A DNA stretch of 64,000 bases from Sphingomonas sp. S1-29 (GTDB taxonomy: Bacteria > Pseudomonadota > Alphaproteobacteria > Sphingomonadales > Sphingomonadaceae), in assembly GCF_026167545.1 (NCBI RefSeq), contig NZ_CP110678.1, positions 1,981,501 through 2,045,500 on the forward strand. Direction: 5' to 3'. A program made the position numbers and the translations under genes. Position 1 is the stretch's first letter. Every line of letters begins with the position of its first letter. The notes under the pieces were generated by a model. That model did no database searches. It had not been told where the DNA came from and saw nothing but the letters and a program-made list of their open reading frames with translations. Positions 20,930-29,437 of this stretch are shown here, in pieces.

Positions 20930-22027
20930 ATGGCCAGACCCGCGATCCTTTCCCGTCCGTTCTTCGAGGACAAGAGCCGCGCCTTCTGGATGCTCCAGGC
21001 AGCGGGGTGGTCGGGCTTTCTGATCCTGCGGCTGGTGTCGGGGGTGTCGAACGACCCGACGCTCGAAACGGTGATCCCGATCATCATCGACGCGATCGTC
21101 GGCTATTGCCTGACCTTGCTGCTCTCGACGCTGTACGGCTATTACCGGCGATTGCCACGGATCGCGGGCATCCTGGCGGTGATCGCCACGCTGATCGTCG
21201 CCACCGCAATCTATGCGGTGCTCGACGCCTTCATCTTCTCCGCCACCATCCAGAGCGACCGGACGGTCAGCCTTAGCCGCGTGCTCGGCTACACCGTCTT
21301 CACCTTCACCGTGCTGGCGGGGTGGACCGCGCTGTATTTCGGCATCAACTGGTATCTGATCGTCGAGGAGCAAATGGACCAGATGCAGGCGCTGGCGACG
21401 CAGGCATCGTCGGCGCAACTGGCGATGCTGCGCTACCAGCTCAACCCGCATTTCCTGTTCAACACGCTCAATTCGATCTCGACGCTGGTGCTGCTGAAAC
21501 AGACCGAGCGCGCCAATGTGATGCTCAGCCGGCTGTCGTCGTTCCTGCGTTATACGCTGGCCAACGAACCTACCGCGCATGTCACGCTGGCGCAGGAGGT
21601 CGAGACGCTCAAGCTGTATCTCGAGATCGAGAAGATGCGATTCGAGCAACGGCTGCAAACCTCGTTCGACATCGACGCGCGGGTCGAGAAGGCGAGGCTG
21701 CCCTCGCTGCTGCTGCAGCCTTTGGTCGAGAACGCGATCAAATATGCGGTGACGCCGATGGAAGAGGGGGCGCAAATCGCAGTTTCCGCACGGCTCGCCG
21801 GAGATCGGGTGCAGATAGCCGTGACAGATACCGGGCCGGGGTTGATGCAGCGCAAATCTCGGCCAAGCCTTTCAACCGGCGTGGGGCTTACCAACATTCG
21901 TGAGCGGCTGGCGCAGTCCTTCGGGGCCGACCATCGCTTCGAAACGGGTGCAAACCCGGGGGGCGGCTTCCGCGTCGAGATCGAAATACCGTTCCAGGTC
22001 GAGGAACCCAACCGCGAGGCAGCATGA
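20930..22027 (+). CDS. LytS/YehU-family sensor histidine kinase
   Basis: 365 residues. Four hydrophobic segments (about residues 20-145: GFLILRLVSG, IIIDAIVGYCLTLLLSTLYG, IAGILAVIATLIVATAIYAV, VFTFTVLAGWTALYFGINWY) form a membrane domain without a recognisable extracytoplasmic sensor. The His_kinase domain follows, with the phospho-acceptor in LRYQLNPHFLFNTLNSIS near residue 182. The ATP-binding domain has LLLQPLVENAIKYA and DTGPGL, and GVGLTNIRERL near 320. The start of the downstream response regulator overlaps its stop (ATGA). Signal unknown. Confidence 0.93.
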   Translation: MARPAILSRPFFEDKSRAFWMLQAAGWSGFLILRLVSGVSNDPTLETVIPIIIDAIVGYCLTLLLSTLYGYYRRLPRIAGILAVIATLIVATAIYAVLDAFIFSATIQSDRTVSLSRVLGYTVFTFTVLAGWTALYFGINWYLIVEEQMDQMQALATQASSAQLAMLRYQLNPHFLFNTLNSISTLVLLKQTERANVMLSRLSSFLRYTLANEPTAHVTLAQEVETLKLYLEIEKMRFEQRLQTSFDIDARVEKARLPSLLLQPLVENAIKYAVTPMEEGAQIAVSARLAGDRVQIAVTDTGPGLMQRKSRPSLSTGVGLTNIRERLAQSFGADHRFETGANPGGGFRVEIEIPFQVEEPNREAA

Positions 22028-22830
22028 CCATCCGTACCATTCTCGTCGACGATGAGCCGCTGGCGATCCAGGGCCTCGAGCTGCGGCTGCAGCCGTACGA
22101 GGACGTCGAGATCATCGACAAGTGCATGAACGGGCGCGAGGCGATCCGCGCGATCAAGACGCACAAGCCCGACCTCGTCTTCCTCGACATCCAGATGCCG
22201 GGCTTCGACGGATTTTCGGTGGTGCAGGGGCTGATGGAGGTCGAGCCGCCGCTGTTCGTGTTCGTCACCGCCTATTCGGACCATGCGATCCGCGCGTTCG
22301 AGGCGCAGGCGATGGATTACCTGATGAAGCCGGTCGAGGAATCGCGGCTGGCCGACACGCTCGATCGCGTACGCCAGCGGCTGGCCGAGAAGCGCGGCGC
22401 GGTCGAGGTCGACCGGCTGATGGAAGTGCTCGCCGAAGTCGCGCCCGATGCGGTCGATACGATGGCGGGTGACGCCGGTGGCGACCAGCACGCCGCCAAC
22501 CGCTTCGAGAAGCTCATCAACATCAAGGATCGCGGCCAGATTTTCCGCGTCGATGTCGACACGATCGAGCGGATCGACGCGGCGGGCGACTACATGTGCA
22601 TCTATACCGGCGACAACACGCTGATCCTGCGCGAGACGATGAAGGATCTGGAAAAGCGGCTCGATCCGCGGCGGTTCCAGCGGGTGCATCGCTCGACGAT
22701 CGTCAACCTCGACCTGGTCAAGCAGGTGAAGCCGCACACCAATGGCGAATGCTTCTTGGTGCTCGATTCGGGCGCGCAGGTGAAGGTGTCGCGCAGCTAT
22801 CGCGACGTGGTGGCGCGGTTCGTCCACTGA
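22024..22830 (+). CDS. LytTR-family response regulator
   Basis: 268 residues. The receiver domain (1-120) has the acidic pocket VDDEPLAIQG and phospho-acceptor Asp in LVFLDIQMPGFDG (about residue 59), T/S at VTAYSDHA and Lys at MKPVEE. A linker leads to a C-terminal LytTR DNA-binding domain (IKDRGQIFRVDVDTIERIDA ... RFQRVHRSTIVNLDLVKQVK). It forms a translationally coupled pair with the upstream kinase. Target genes are not evident; the downstream acetyltransferase is separated by a palindromic repeat. Confidence 0.94.
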   Translation: MTIRTILVDDEPLAIQGLELRLQPYEDVEIIDKCMNGREAIRAIKTHKPDLVFLDIQMPGFDGFSVVQGLMEVEPPLFVFVTAYSDHAIRAFEAQAMDYLMKPVEESRLADTLDRVRQRLAEKRGAVEVDRLMEVLAEVAPDAVDTMAGDAGGDQHAANRFEKLINIKDRGQIFRVDVDTIERIDAAGDYMCIYTGDNTLILRETMKDLEKRLDPRRFQRVHRSTIVNLDLVKQVKPHTNGECFLVLDSGAQVKVSRSYRDVVARFVH

Positions 22831-22844
22831 GGCTTCTTCCCCCC

Positions 22845-22938
22845 TCCCACTTGTGGGAGGGGTCGGGGGAGGGCATGTTTCGGGCATGGCGCTCGCGGAC
22901 AGCCCCTCCCCTAACCCCTCCCGCTTGCGGGAGGGGGA
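22845..22938. repeat. Palindromic repeat (family A) overlapping the start of the AAC(3)-like gene
   Basis: CCCCTCCCACTTGTGGGAGGGG at the left and CCCCTCCCGCTTGCGGGAGG at the right, joined by TCGGGGGAGGGCATG ... CCCCTAA. The right half is translated as part of the AAC(3)-like protein. Confidence 0.85.
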
Positions 22939-23755
22939 TTATTGGACCGCCGCTGATTTGGCGCGCGATCTCACCGCGCTCGGCCTCCACCCTGGGACCA
23001 TCGTCATGGCGCATGTCGGCTTCCGGTCGGTGGGCCGGTGCATCAACGGCGCCGACACGCTGATCGCGGCAATCCGCGAGGCGATTGGGGGTGAGGGCAC
23101 GCTGGTGGTCGCGACCGACTGGCACGCGCCCTATCTCGAGGACGATCTGCTCGACGATTCGGGGCGGGTGCCCGCCGAATGGCGCGAGCATATCCCGCCC
23201 TTCGACCCCGCGACGTCGCGATCGATGCGCGACAACGGCGTATTTGCCGAATGGGTGCGGACGACGCCGGGCGCGGTGCGCAGCCGCAATCCCAATTGCT
23301 CGGTCGCTGCGATCGGCGCGCGCGCCGAATGGCTGATCGCCGACCAGCCGCTCGATTATGGCTATGGCCCCGGATCGCCCCTGGCCAAATTGGTCGAGGC
23401 CGGCGGCTGCGTCGCGATGATCGGCGCGCGGGGAATCAGCATGACGCTGCTCCACCACGCCGAGAATCTCGCTGACGTGCCCGGCAAGATCATCCTGCGC
23501 GAAGAAATCCCCTACGCCACGCCGGAGGGCACGGTTTGGCGGATGAACGAGGAATACGAATCGAGCGACGCGATCGTGTCCGGGTTCTCCGACGACTATT
23601 TCGACGACATCCTCGCCGATTTCGTCGCGACCGGGCAGGCGCGCGCCGGCAAGGTCGGCGATGCCGACGCGCTGCTGATCGATGCGCGGGCGATCGTGGC
23701 GTTTGCGGCCGGCTGGATCGAGCGCGCGGTAGCGGCGCAACGCCCGCCGGGTTGA
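22886..23755 (+). CDS. Aminoglycoside N(3)-acetyltransferase-like protein
   Basis: 289 residues, AAC(3)/YokD family, which transfers acetyl from acetyl-CoA to a primary amine. Motifs: LGLHPGTIVMAHVGFRSVG near residue 35, GGEGTLVVATDWHA near 70, FDPATSRSMRDNGVFAEWVR near 110, RNPNCSVAAIGARAEW near 135, YGYGPGSPLAKL, and GCVAMIGARGISMTLLHHAE near 185. Family resemblance does not prove aminoglycoside resistance; many chromosomal homologues have unknown substrates. The first 18 or so residues (MALADSPSPNPSRLREG) are translated from a palindromic repeat. Family homology begins right after, at WTAADLARDL. An earlier in-frame start exists at 22853. Confidence 0.85.
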   Translation: MALADSPSPNPSRLREGDYWTAADLARDLTALGLHPGTIVMAHVGFRSVGRCINGADTLIAAIREAIGGEGTLVVATDWHAPYLEDDLLDDSGRVPAEWREHIPPFDPATSRSMRDNGVFAEWVRTTPGAVRSRNPNCSVAAIGARAEWLIADQPLDYGYGPGSPLAKLVEAGGCVAMIGARGISMTLLHHAENLADVPGKIILREEIPYATPEGTVWRMNEEYESSDAIVSGFSDDYFDDILADFVATGQARAGKVGDADALLIDARAIVAFAAGWIERAVAAQRPPG

Positions 23756-23775
23756 TCGTACCGCACCCGCACTTG

Positions 23776-23824
23776 CCACTTGACGATCCGGAAAGTCGAT
23801 GTCACTTTCCACTTCGTCAAGTGG
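23776..23824 (+). promoter_or_regulatory. Nested palindrome (candidate operator) before the membrane protein/winged-helix gene pair
   Basis: Outer arms CCACTTGACG (23776-23785) and CGTCAAGTGG (23815-23824) are a perfect 10-bp inverted repeat. Inside, GGAAAGT (23790-23796) and ACTTTCC (23804-23810) form a second perfect inverted repeat. The outer right arm runs into the Shine-Dalgarno GGAGG at 23823-23827, just before ATG 23831. Likely the binding site of the regulator encoded at 24271-24576; this is inference. Confidence 0.6.
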
Positions 23825-23830
23825 AGGACC

Positions 23831-24274
23831 ATGATGTCGATCGAAGCCCAAACTGCCCTAGCCCTCGCCACCGATGCCCGCCGCCGGATGGCGCAGCGCG
23901 CGGCAAGCCCGCCCTGGTATGCGCCGCTATACGGGCTGGGGATGGGGGGCATGGTCGCGAGCTTTGCGCTGCCCGAGCGGCTGATCGTGTTGGGAGCCAC
24001 CGGCTGCACGCTCGGCGTGCTGGTGCTCTATTCGATATGGCAGCGCCGAACCGGGTTGAACGTCAGCGGCTATCGCCGGGGCCGGACGATGCCGATCACG
24101 GTCGCGCTGCTCGTCTGCGTGCTGGGGCTGGCGGCTGCCGCGGTGGTGCTGCGGTTCCGGTTCGGGATCGGCTGGGCCCCTGTCGCGTGCGGCGCGGTGA
24201 CCGCGATCGTCGCGGGCTATGCCAGCGCGGTGTTCGACCGGGTGTGGCGCGCCGAGAAGGACGATCTGGCGTGA
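23831..24274 (+). CDS. Small four-helix membrane protein, co-operonic with a winged-helix regulator
   Basis: 147 residues from ATG 23831 (ATGATG; the second ATG at 23834 is also possible, with better spacing from GGAGG). Hydrophobic segments at about 30-50 (WYAPLYGLGMGGMVASFAL), 54-70 (LIVLGATGCTLGVLVLYSIW), 90-107 (ITVALLVCVLGLAAAAVVL) and 112-130. Basic N-terminus. The family is unknown to me beyond frequent pairing of such proteins with small winged-helix regulators. Its stop overlaps the regulator GTG (GTGA). Regulation by the palindrome just upstream is likely. Confidence 0.8.
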   Translation: MMSIEAQTALALATDARRRMAQRAASPPWYAPLYGLGMGGMVASFALPERLIVLGATGCTLGVLVLYSIWQRRTGLNVSGYRRGRTMPITVALLVCVLGLAAAAVVLRFRFGIGWAPVACGAVTAIVAGYASAVFDRVWRAEKDDLA

Positions 24275-24576
24275 GCGGTCGGATCGCGTTCGATCCGGTG
24301 CTGCACGCCCCCGTCCGGTTGCAGATGTGCGCGCTGCTGTCGGCGGTCGACGAGGCCGAATATGCGCTGATCCGCGCCGAGGTCGATGTCAGCGAATCGG
24401 TGTTGTCGAAACATGCGCGGCAGCTGGAAGAGGCCGGCTATCTGCGCATCCGCAAGGCGACGCTCGCCGCGCGGCAGCGCACCTGGCTGTCGCTGACCAC
24501 GCAGGGTCGCCAGGCGTTCGCCGCGCATGTTCGCGAGCTCTCCCGGCTGGCCGGGATCGCCGAGGCCGCCGAATGA
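24271..24576 (+). CDS. Winged-helix transcriptional regulator (HTH_27/MarR-like)
   Basis: 101 residues starting at GTG 24271 (the preceding gene's TGA overlaps by 4 nt). The single winged-helix domain reads FDPVLHAPVRLQMCALLSAV, then a recognition helix in SESVLSKHARQLEEAGYLRI and a wing RKATLAARQRTWLSLTTQGR. This matches the short winged-helix family that commonly represses its own operon, which also encodes a small membrane protein. The effector is unknown. Confidence 0.85.
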   Translation: MSGRIAFDPVLHAPVRLQMCALLSAVDEAEYALIRAEVDVSESVLSKHARQLEEAGYLRIRKATLAARQRTWLSLTTQGRQAFAAHVRELSRLAGIAEAAE

Positions 24577-24580
24577 GCCC

Positions 24581-24907
24581 TCAGGCCGGGTCGGCGAGCT
24601 TGGCTTCTGGCTCGGGCGCGTCGGCCTCGGCCGCGGCGGTTTCGGTGGCTTCGTCTTCGCCACCCGGTGCCGGGGTCTGGAAATAGGCCTCGACCTCGCC
24701 GGTCAGCTTGATCGTCAGCGGGTTGCCCTTGCGGTCGACCTTCTTGCCGAGCGCCACGCGGATCCAGCCTTCGGACATCGAATATTCCTCGACGTCGGTG
24801 CGCTCGGCGCCCTTGAAGCGGATGCCGATGCCGCGCTCGAGCGTCGGCTGGTCGAAATAGGGGCTGTTTGGGTTGATCGAGAGGCGATCTGGCGGGGTGT
24901 CGGTCAT
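24581..24907 (-). CDS. DUF3297 family protein
   Basis: 108 residues from ATG 24907. Core MTDTPPDRLSINPNSPYFDQ, then GIGIRFKGAERTDVEEYSMSEGWIRV and KVDRKGNPLTIKLTGEVEAYF, which is characteristic of this short soluble alphaproteobacterial family. The acidic Ala/Glu-rich tail (GGEDEATETAAAEADAPEPE) is variable. Function unknown. Convergent with the winged-helix gene, whose stop lies only 4 bp away. Confidence 0.85.
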   Translation of the reverse strand: MTDTPPDRLSINPNSPYFDQPTLERGIGIRFKGAERTDVEEYSMSEGWIRVALGKKVDRKGNPLTIKLTGEVEAYFQTPAPGGEDEATETAAAEADAPEPEAKLADPA

Positions 24908-24992
24908 TGCGCCCGCATAGCCGCGCACCGCGCCGAACGAAAGAGGGCGATGCCATCGGCACCGCCCTCCCCCCGTTCGCCGCGATTCGGGT

Positions 24993-25361
24993 TCAGCAAT
25001 AGCGAACGCGGAAGCTGCGGCCGCTATACGGATCGAACTCGCGGCCGATGCAGTTGCGGCGATAGGCGCGCCGCTGGTTCTGCGCGAAGCGCGGGCCATA
25101 GGCGTAACGCGGGCCATAAGCCGGGCCGTAGAAATTGCCGCGATAGCGCGGCGCATAATAGCCCCGGTCATAGCCGCGATTGCCGCTCGCGAGCGCAGCG
25201 CCGAGCGCGAGCCCCGCGACGCCGCCGATGATCGCGCCGGTCGCTACATCGCCGCCGCGTCCGCGGTCGCGATAGTAACGCTGCGCCTCGGCGGGTGCCG
25301 CTGCGGTGAGCATGGTCGCGCCCGCGACCAGCCCGATGGTTGCCTTGGTAAAGATATTCAT
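24993..25361 (-). CDS. Secreted glycine-zipper, Arg/Tyr-rich protein
   Basis: 122 residues from ATG 25361, with a GGAGG Shine-Dalgarno 9 nt upstream. Signal peptide MNIFTKATIGLVAGATMLTA with cleavage after AEA. Then a glycine-zipper stretch (GDVATGAIIGGVAGLALGAALASG, residues 37-60), a repetitive Tyr/Arg/Gly region (RGYYAPRYRGNFYGPAYGPR), and a C-terminal BA14K-like motif with Cys pair (NCIGREFDPYSGRSFRVRYC). Probably periplasmic or envelope-associated. Function unknown. Divergent from the EVE-domain gene (156 bp). Confidence 0.85.
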   Translation of the reverse strand: MNIFTKATIGLVAGATMLTAAAPAEAQRYYRDRGRGGDVATGAIIGGVAGLALGAALASGNRGYDRGYYAPRYRGNFYGPAYGPRYAYGPRFAQNQRRAYRRNCIGREFDPYSGRSFRVRYC

Positions 25362-25517
25362 CTTGTCGGACCTCCTCAAATTTCGGCGCCGGTCGCGCGT
25401 AGGTGGCAGGGAAACGCGCATATACTTGCCGATATGTCGCAATTTATGCCAGCGCGCCTGAACTCGTGCCGAACCGGGCATTCACCCGGCGTTTAGGTAC
25501 CTGAACGGAGAAACGAC

Positions 25518-25919
25518 GTGGCATATTGGCTGATGAAGTCCGAACCCGATGTGTTCGGATGGGACGATCTGGTGAAAGACGGCACCGGCGAATGGGACGG
25601 GGTGCGCAACCACACCGCGGCGCGCAACCTGCGCGACATGAAGGTCGGCGACCGCGCGTTCTTCTATCACAGCAATATCGGGCTGCAGGTCGTCGGCATC
25701 ATGGAAGTGACGCGCGAGGCGCAGAAGGACGGCGACGAGGGCAATTGGGTGTCGGTGCAGGTCAAGCCGGTCGAGCCGCTGCCCAATCCGGTGACGCTCA
25801 AGGCGGTGAAAGCCGAGCCGCGCCTCGCCGCGATGGAACTGGTCAAATATTCGCGGCTGTCGGTGGGCAAGGTCAGCCCTGAGGAATGGGATGTCGTGCT
25901 GGAGATGGCGAAGGGTTAG
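25518..25919 (+). CDS. EVE domain protein
   Basis: 133 residues starting GTG 25518 (CGGAG upstream). The whole protein is an EVE domain (PUA-like, related to human THYN1): AYWLMKSEPDVFGWDDLVKD, EWDGVRNHTAARNLRDMKVGD, FFYHSNIGLQVVGIMEV and VKYSRLSVGKVSPEEWDVVL. EVE domains bind modified bases in RNA or DNA; the stand-alone form's role in bacteria is not settled. Convergent with typA, with a perfect 26-bp inverted repeat in between. Confidence 0.93.
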   Translation: MAYWLMKSEPDVFGWDDLVKDGTGEWDGVRNHTAARNLRDMKVGDRAFFYHSNIGLQVVGIMEVTREAQKDGDEGNWVSVQVKPVEPLPNPVTLKAVKAEPRLAAMELVKYSRLSVGKVSPEEWDVVLEMAKG

Positions 25920-25934
25920 GGCCTAACCTCCCCA

Positions 25935-26023
25935 CCGTTCGTGCTGAGCTTGTCGAAGCATCGTCCTTTCTTCGCTCGGTCGGCAAAAGAAGGACAGTGC
26001 TTCGACAAGCTCAGCACGAACGG
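25935..26023. repeat. Palindromic repeat, family D (CTGAGCTTGTCGAAGC type), copy 1
   Basis: Perfect 26-bp inverted repeat: 25935-25960 (starts CCGTTCGTGCTGAGC) and 25998-26023 (ends GCTCAGCACGAACGG), with a 37-nt interior carrying GTCCTTTCTT/AAGAAGGAC. Between convergent genes; could serve as a bidirectional terminator. Confidence 0.92.
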
Positions 26024-26111
26024 TAATGGGGCGAGGTCTTTGCCCCACCACCAATGAAAATGGCCGGCCCCTCGCGGGACCGACCTTTCGCATTTCGCTA
26101 GCCTGAGAGCC

Positions 26112-27926
26112 TTACGCAGCCTTCGAACGGCTCGCGCGCTTGCGCTCATTGGGGTCGAGGTGGCGCTTGCGCAGCCGGATCGACTTGGGCGTCACTTCGA
26201 CCAGCTCGTCATCGTCGATATAGGCGATCGCCTGCTCGAGCGTCAGCCGCTTGGGCGGGGTCAGCCGGATCGCGTCGTCCTTGCCGGTCGAACGGAAGTT
26301 CGTCAGCGCCTTCGACTTCATCGGATTGACTTCGAGATCGTCGGGCTTGGCATTCTCGCCGATGATCATGCCTTCATACAGCGGCTCGCCCGGCGAGACC
26401 ATCAGGATGCCGCGCTCTTCGAGCGGCCCCAAAGCATAGGCAACCGCCTCGCCCGCGCCGTTCGAGATCAGCACGCCATTCTTGCGGCCTTCGATCTTGC
26501 CCTTGTGCGGGCCATATTTCTCGAACAGCCGGTTCATGATCCCGGTGCCGCGCGTGTCCGACAGGAATTCGCCATGATAGCCGATCATCCCGCGGCTCGG
26601 CGCCGAGAAGGTGATGCGGGTCTTGCCGCCGCCCGAGGGGCGCATGTCGGTCATCTCGGCCTTGCGGATCGCCATCTTCTCGACGACCGTGCCCGAATAT
26701 TCATCATCGACGTCGATGATGACAGTCTCATATGGCTCTTCGAGGCCGGCGTCGCCGTCCTGGAACAGCACGCGCGGGCGGCTGATGCTCAGCTCGAAAC
26801 CCTCACGGCGCATCGTCTCGATCAACACGCCGAGCTGAAGCTCGCCGCGGCCGGCGACTTCAAAGCTGTCCTTGTCCTCGGCTTCGGTCACCTTGATCGC
26901 GACGTTCGATTCGCCTTCGCGAAGCAGACGGTCGCGGATCATGCGCGACGTCACCTTGGTGCCCTCGCGACCCGCCATCGGCGAATCGTTGACCGCAAAG
27001 CGCATCGACAGCGTCGGCGGATCGATCGGCTGCGCGTGCAGCGGTTCGCTGACCGAAGGGTCGCAGATCGTGTTCGACACCGTCGTGGTGGTCAGGCCGG
27101 CGATCGAGATGATGTCGCCTGCATTAGCCTCGTCGACCGGCACGCGCTCGAGCCCGCGGAACGACATGATCTTCGACGCGCGCCCGGTCTCGACGATCGT
27201 GCCGTCGTTGTCGAGCGAGTGGATCGCCATGTTGGTCTTGATCGAACCCGAAAAGACCAGGCCGGTAAGGATGCGGCCAAGGAAATTGTCGCGGTCGAGC
27301 AAGGTCACCAGGAACTTGAACGGGCCGTCGGGATCGGCCGAGGGCGGCGGCACGTGATCGACGATCTTCTGGAACAGCGGGGTCAGCGTGCCTTCGCGCG
27401 ACAAGGGATCGTCGCTGGCATAGCCGTTGCGGCCGCTGGCGAACAACACCGGGAAATCGAGCTGGTCGTCATTGGCATCGAGGCTGACGAACAGGTCGAA
27501 GACCTCGTCGAGCACTTCCTGCGTGCGTTCGTCGGCGCGATCGATCTTGTTGACGACGACGATCGGCTTGAGGCCGAGCGCCAGCGCCTTGCCGGTCACG
27601 AACTTCGTCTGCGGCATCGCGCCCTCGGACGAATCGACCAGCAGGATGACGCCGTCGACCATCGACAGGATCCGCTCGACCTCGCCGCCGAAATCGGCGT
27701 GGCCCGGGGTGTCGACGATGTTGATCCGCGTGCCTTCCCACTCGACCGAGGTGCACTTGGCGAGAATGGTGATCCCGCGCTCCTTTTCGAGGTCGTTCGA
27801 ATCCATCGCGCGCTCCTCGACGCGCTGATTGTCTCGAAACGTGCCCGACTGGCGGAAGAGTTGATCGACTAGCGTGGTTTTGCCGTGATCGACGTGGGCG
27901 ATGATCGCCACGTTGCGCAGGTTCAT
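26112..27926 (-). CDS. typA: Translational GTPase TypA/BipA
   Basis: Ribosome-associated GTPase of the EF-G/LepA family involved in 50S assembly and stress or cold adaptation. 604 residues from ATG 27926 ([19 protein letters not shown]); the nine extra upstream codons are not family-like. G1 AHVDHGKT at residues 9-16, G3 [11 protein letters not shown] near 70, G4 NKIDR near 126. Domains II, III, V and the C-terminal domain follow ([39 protein letters not shown]). Single gene; basic C-terminus [19 protein letters not shown]. Confidence 0.97.
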   Translation of the reverse strand: MNLRNVAIIAHVDHGKTTLVDQLFRQSGTFRDNQRVEERAMDSNDLEKERGITILAKCTSVEWEGTRINIVDTPGHADFGGEVERILSMVDGVILLVDSSEGAMPQTKFVTGKALALGLKPIVVVNKIDRADERTQEVLDEVFDLFVSLDANDDQLDFPVLFASGRNGYASDDPLSREGTLTPLFQKIVDHVPPPSADPDGPFKFLVTLLDRDNFLGRILTGLVFSGSIKTNMAIHSLDNDGTIVETGRASKIMSFRGLERVPVDEANAGDIISIAGLTTTTVSNTICDPSVSEPLHAQPIDPPTLSMRFAVNDSPMAGREGTKVTSRMIRDRLLREGESNVAIKVTEAEDKDSFEVAGRGELQLGVLIETMRREGFELSISRPRVLFQDGDAGLEEPYETVIIDVDDEYSGTVVEKMAIRKAEMTDMRPSGGGKTRITFSAPSRGMIGYHGEFLSDTRGTGIMNRLFEKYGPHKGKIEGRKNGVLISNGAGEAVAYALGPLEERGILMVSPGEPLYEGMIIGENAKPDDLEVNPMKSKALTNFRSTGKDDAIRLTPPKRLTLEQAIAYIDDDELVEVTPKSIRLRKRHLDPNERKRASRSKAA

Positions 27927-28050
27927 GTGATTTCCCGAAAACTGTTGGCGCAAGGTGCGCTTGGCGCGCGCTTAGCGTATTTGGTGCGTTGCGGGAACCC
28001 CCAGGCTGGCGATCAGCCCGAAGTTCAGGGGCGGCACGACCGAATACCTG

Positions 28051-28072
28051 GTGTATTATTACCACGATACAC
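28051..28072 (+). promoter_or_regulatory. Inverted repeat GTGTAT-N10-ATACAC upstream of telA
   Basis: GTGTAT at 28051-28056 and ATACAC at 28067-28072 in an A+T-rich patch of the divergent typA/telA spacer, about 54 bp before the telA ATG. Spacing and position suit an operator; the regulator is unknown. Confidence 0.4.
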
Positions 28073-28125
28073 TTGAACGCCCGCGCGATCCCGGCCATCT
28101 TCGAGGGCAACACGCTGGAGGAAGT

Positions 28126-29325
28126 ATGGCGACCCAAACCGCGACTGCCGAACCGACGCTGACGCTGACGCCTCCCGAGCCGGTGCCGGTGGTGACCGCC
28201 GCCAAGGCCGCGGGGCTGGTGCCGGTCGACGATGCCAAAAAGTCCGAGCTCGAGGCGCGGGTCGACGGCTTTATCGACGACCTGATCGCGCAGGACGTCA
28301 ATTCGCCCGAATTCGGCAAGCGAGTCGATGCGATCGGCGCGATGGGCAATCGCGAGATTCGCGAGGCGGCGGGGCAATCGAACCGATTCCTCGACCGCCC
28401 GGTGCGCGCGATGGACCAGGAAAGCGGCGTCGGCGCCGACCTGGCGCAGCTGCGCCGGCTGATCGAGGATCTCGATCCCGGCAAGCAGGGCAATCTCACC
28501 GCGCCCAAGAAGCTGTTCGGCATCCTGCCCTTCGGCAACAAGATGCGCGACTATTTCGACAGCTATAAGAGCTCGCAGACGCATATCTCGTCGATCCTGA
28601 AGTCGCTTGCCTCGGGCAAGGACGAGCTGCTGATGGACAATGCCGCGATCGACACCGAACGCGCCAATCTGTGGAGCGCGATGGGGCGGCTCGAACAGAT
28701 GATCCATCTGTCGAAGGTGATGGACGCCAAGCTCGAGGCCAAGGCCGCCGAACTCGACCATAGCGATCCCGCCAAGGCCAAGGCTTTACGTGAAAGTGCC
28801 TTGTTCTACGCGCGCCAGCGGACGCAGGATTTGCTGACGCAGATGGCGGTGAGCGTGCAGGGTTATCTCGCGCTCGATCTGGTCAAGAAGAACAATGTCG
28901 AGCTGGTAAAGGGCGTCGATCGCGCGAGCACCACCACGGTCTCGGCGCTGCGTACCGCGGTGACCGTCGCGCAGGCGCTGACCAATCAGAAACTGGTGCT
29001 CGACCAGATCACCGCGCTCAATACGACGACCGCCAACATCATCGATTCGACCGGAACCCTGCTCAAATCGCAGACCGCGACGATCCATGAACAGGCGGCG
29101 TCGTCGACGATTCCCGTCGAGACGCTCCAGCGTGCGTTCCAGAATATCTATGACACGATGGACGCGATCGATAGCTTCAAGCTGAAGGCGCTGGGCAGCA
29201 TGAAGACCACCGTCGACACGCTCTCGACCGAGGTCGAGCGCTCGCGCGGCTATATCGCGCGCGCCGAGGGTGCGTCGCAAAATGCGGGTGCGGCCGACAG
29301 CGCGTTCAAGCTGGAGGCGATGTGA
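28126..29325 (+). CDS. TelA/KlaA-type toxic anion resistance protein
   Basis: 399 residues from ATG 28126 (GGAGGAAGT upstream). Largely helical and coiled-coil TelA domain: IDDLIAQDVNSPEFGKRVDA, LTAPKKLFGILPFGNKMRDY, HISSILKSLASGKDELLMDN, LFYARQRTQDLLTQMAVSVQ, GVDRASTTTVSALRTAVTVA. Members were first linked to tellurite resistance (KlaA/TelA) and to envelope-stress gene sets; the molecular activity is unknown. The upstream gap contains an inverted repeat. The next gene on the same strand looks like the XpaC-type partner often found with TelA. Confidence 0.92.
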   Translation: MATQTATAEPTLTLTPPEPVPVVTAAKAAGLVPVDDAKKSELEARVDGFIDDLIAQDVNSPEFGKRVDAIGAMGNREIREAAGQSNRFLDRPVRAMDQESGVGADLAQLRRLIEDLDPGKQGNLTAPKKLFGILPFGNKMRDYFDSYKSSQTHISSILKSLASGKDELLMDNAAIDTERANLWSAMGRLEQMIHLSKVMDAKLEAKAAELDHSDPAKAKALRESALFYARQRTQDLLTQMAVSVQGYLALDLVKKNNVELVKGVDRASTTTVSALRTAVTVAQALTNQKLVLDQITALNTTTANIIDSTGTLLKSQTATIHEQAASSTIPVETLQRAFQNIYDTMDAIDSFKLKALGSMKTTVDTLSTEVERSRGYIARAEGASQNAGAADSAFKLEAM

Positions 29326-29346
29326 TAATGCTTTTGGCCAGTAACT

Positions 29347-29424
29347 CCGTTCGTTTCGAGCGAAGTCGAGAAACGGCGACATGGCGCCTAGCCTCGGTTT
29401 CTCGACTGCGCTCGAAACGAACGG
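29347..29424. repeat. Palindromic repeat, family C, copy 3
   Basis: CCGTTCGTTTCGAGCGAAGT at 29348 onward and the complement CTCGAAACGAACGG ending 29424, with inner GAGAAAC/GTTTCTC. It separates telA from its downstream partner gene. Confidence 0.9.
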
Positions 29425-29437
29425 AAAGGCTGGGTCG

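Noticed and set aside
22853..23755. AAC(3)-like gene as an acquired resistance cassette
   Set aside because: Composition matches the host, there is no mobile element or integron site, and family membership alone does not show aminoglycoside activity.
26160..27872. 570-codon open frame antisense to typA
   Set aside because: High-G+C genes routinely leave long open antisense frames. The protein is R/D/H-rich without family resemblance, and typA is unambiguous.
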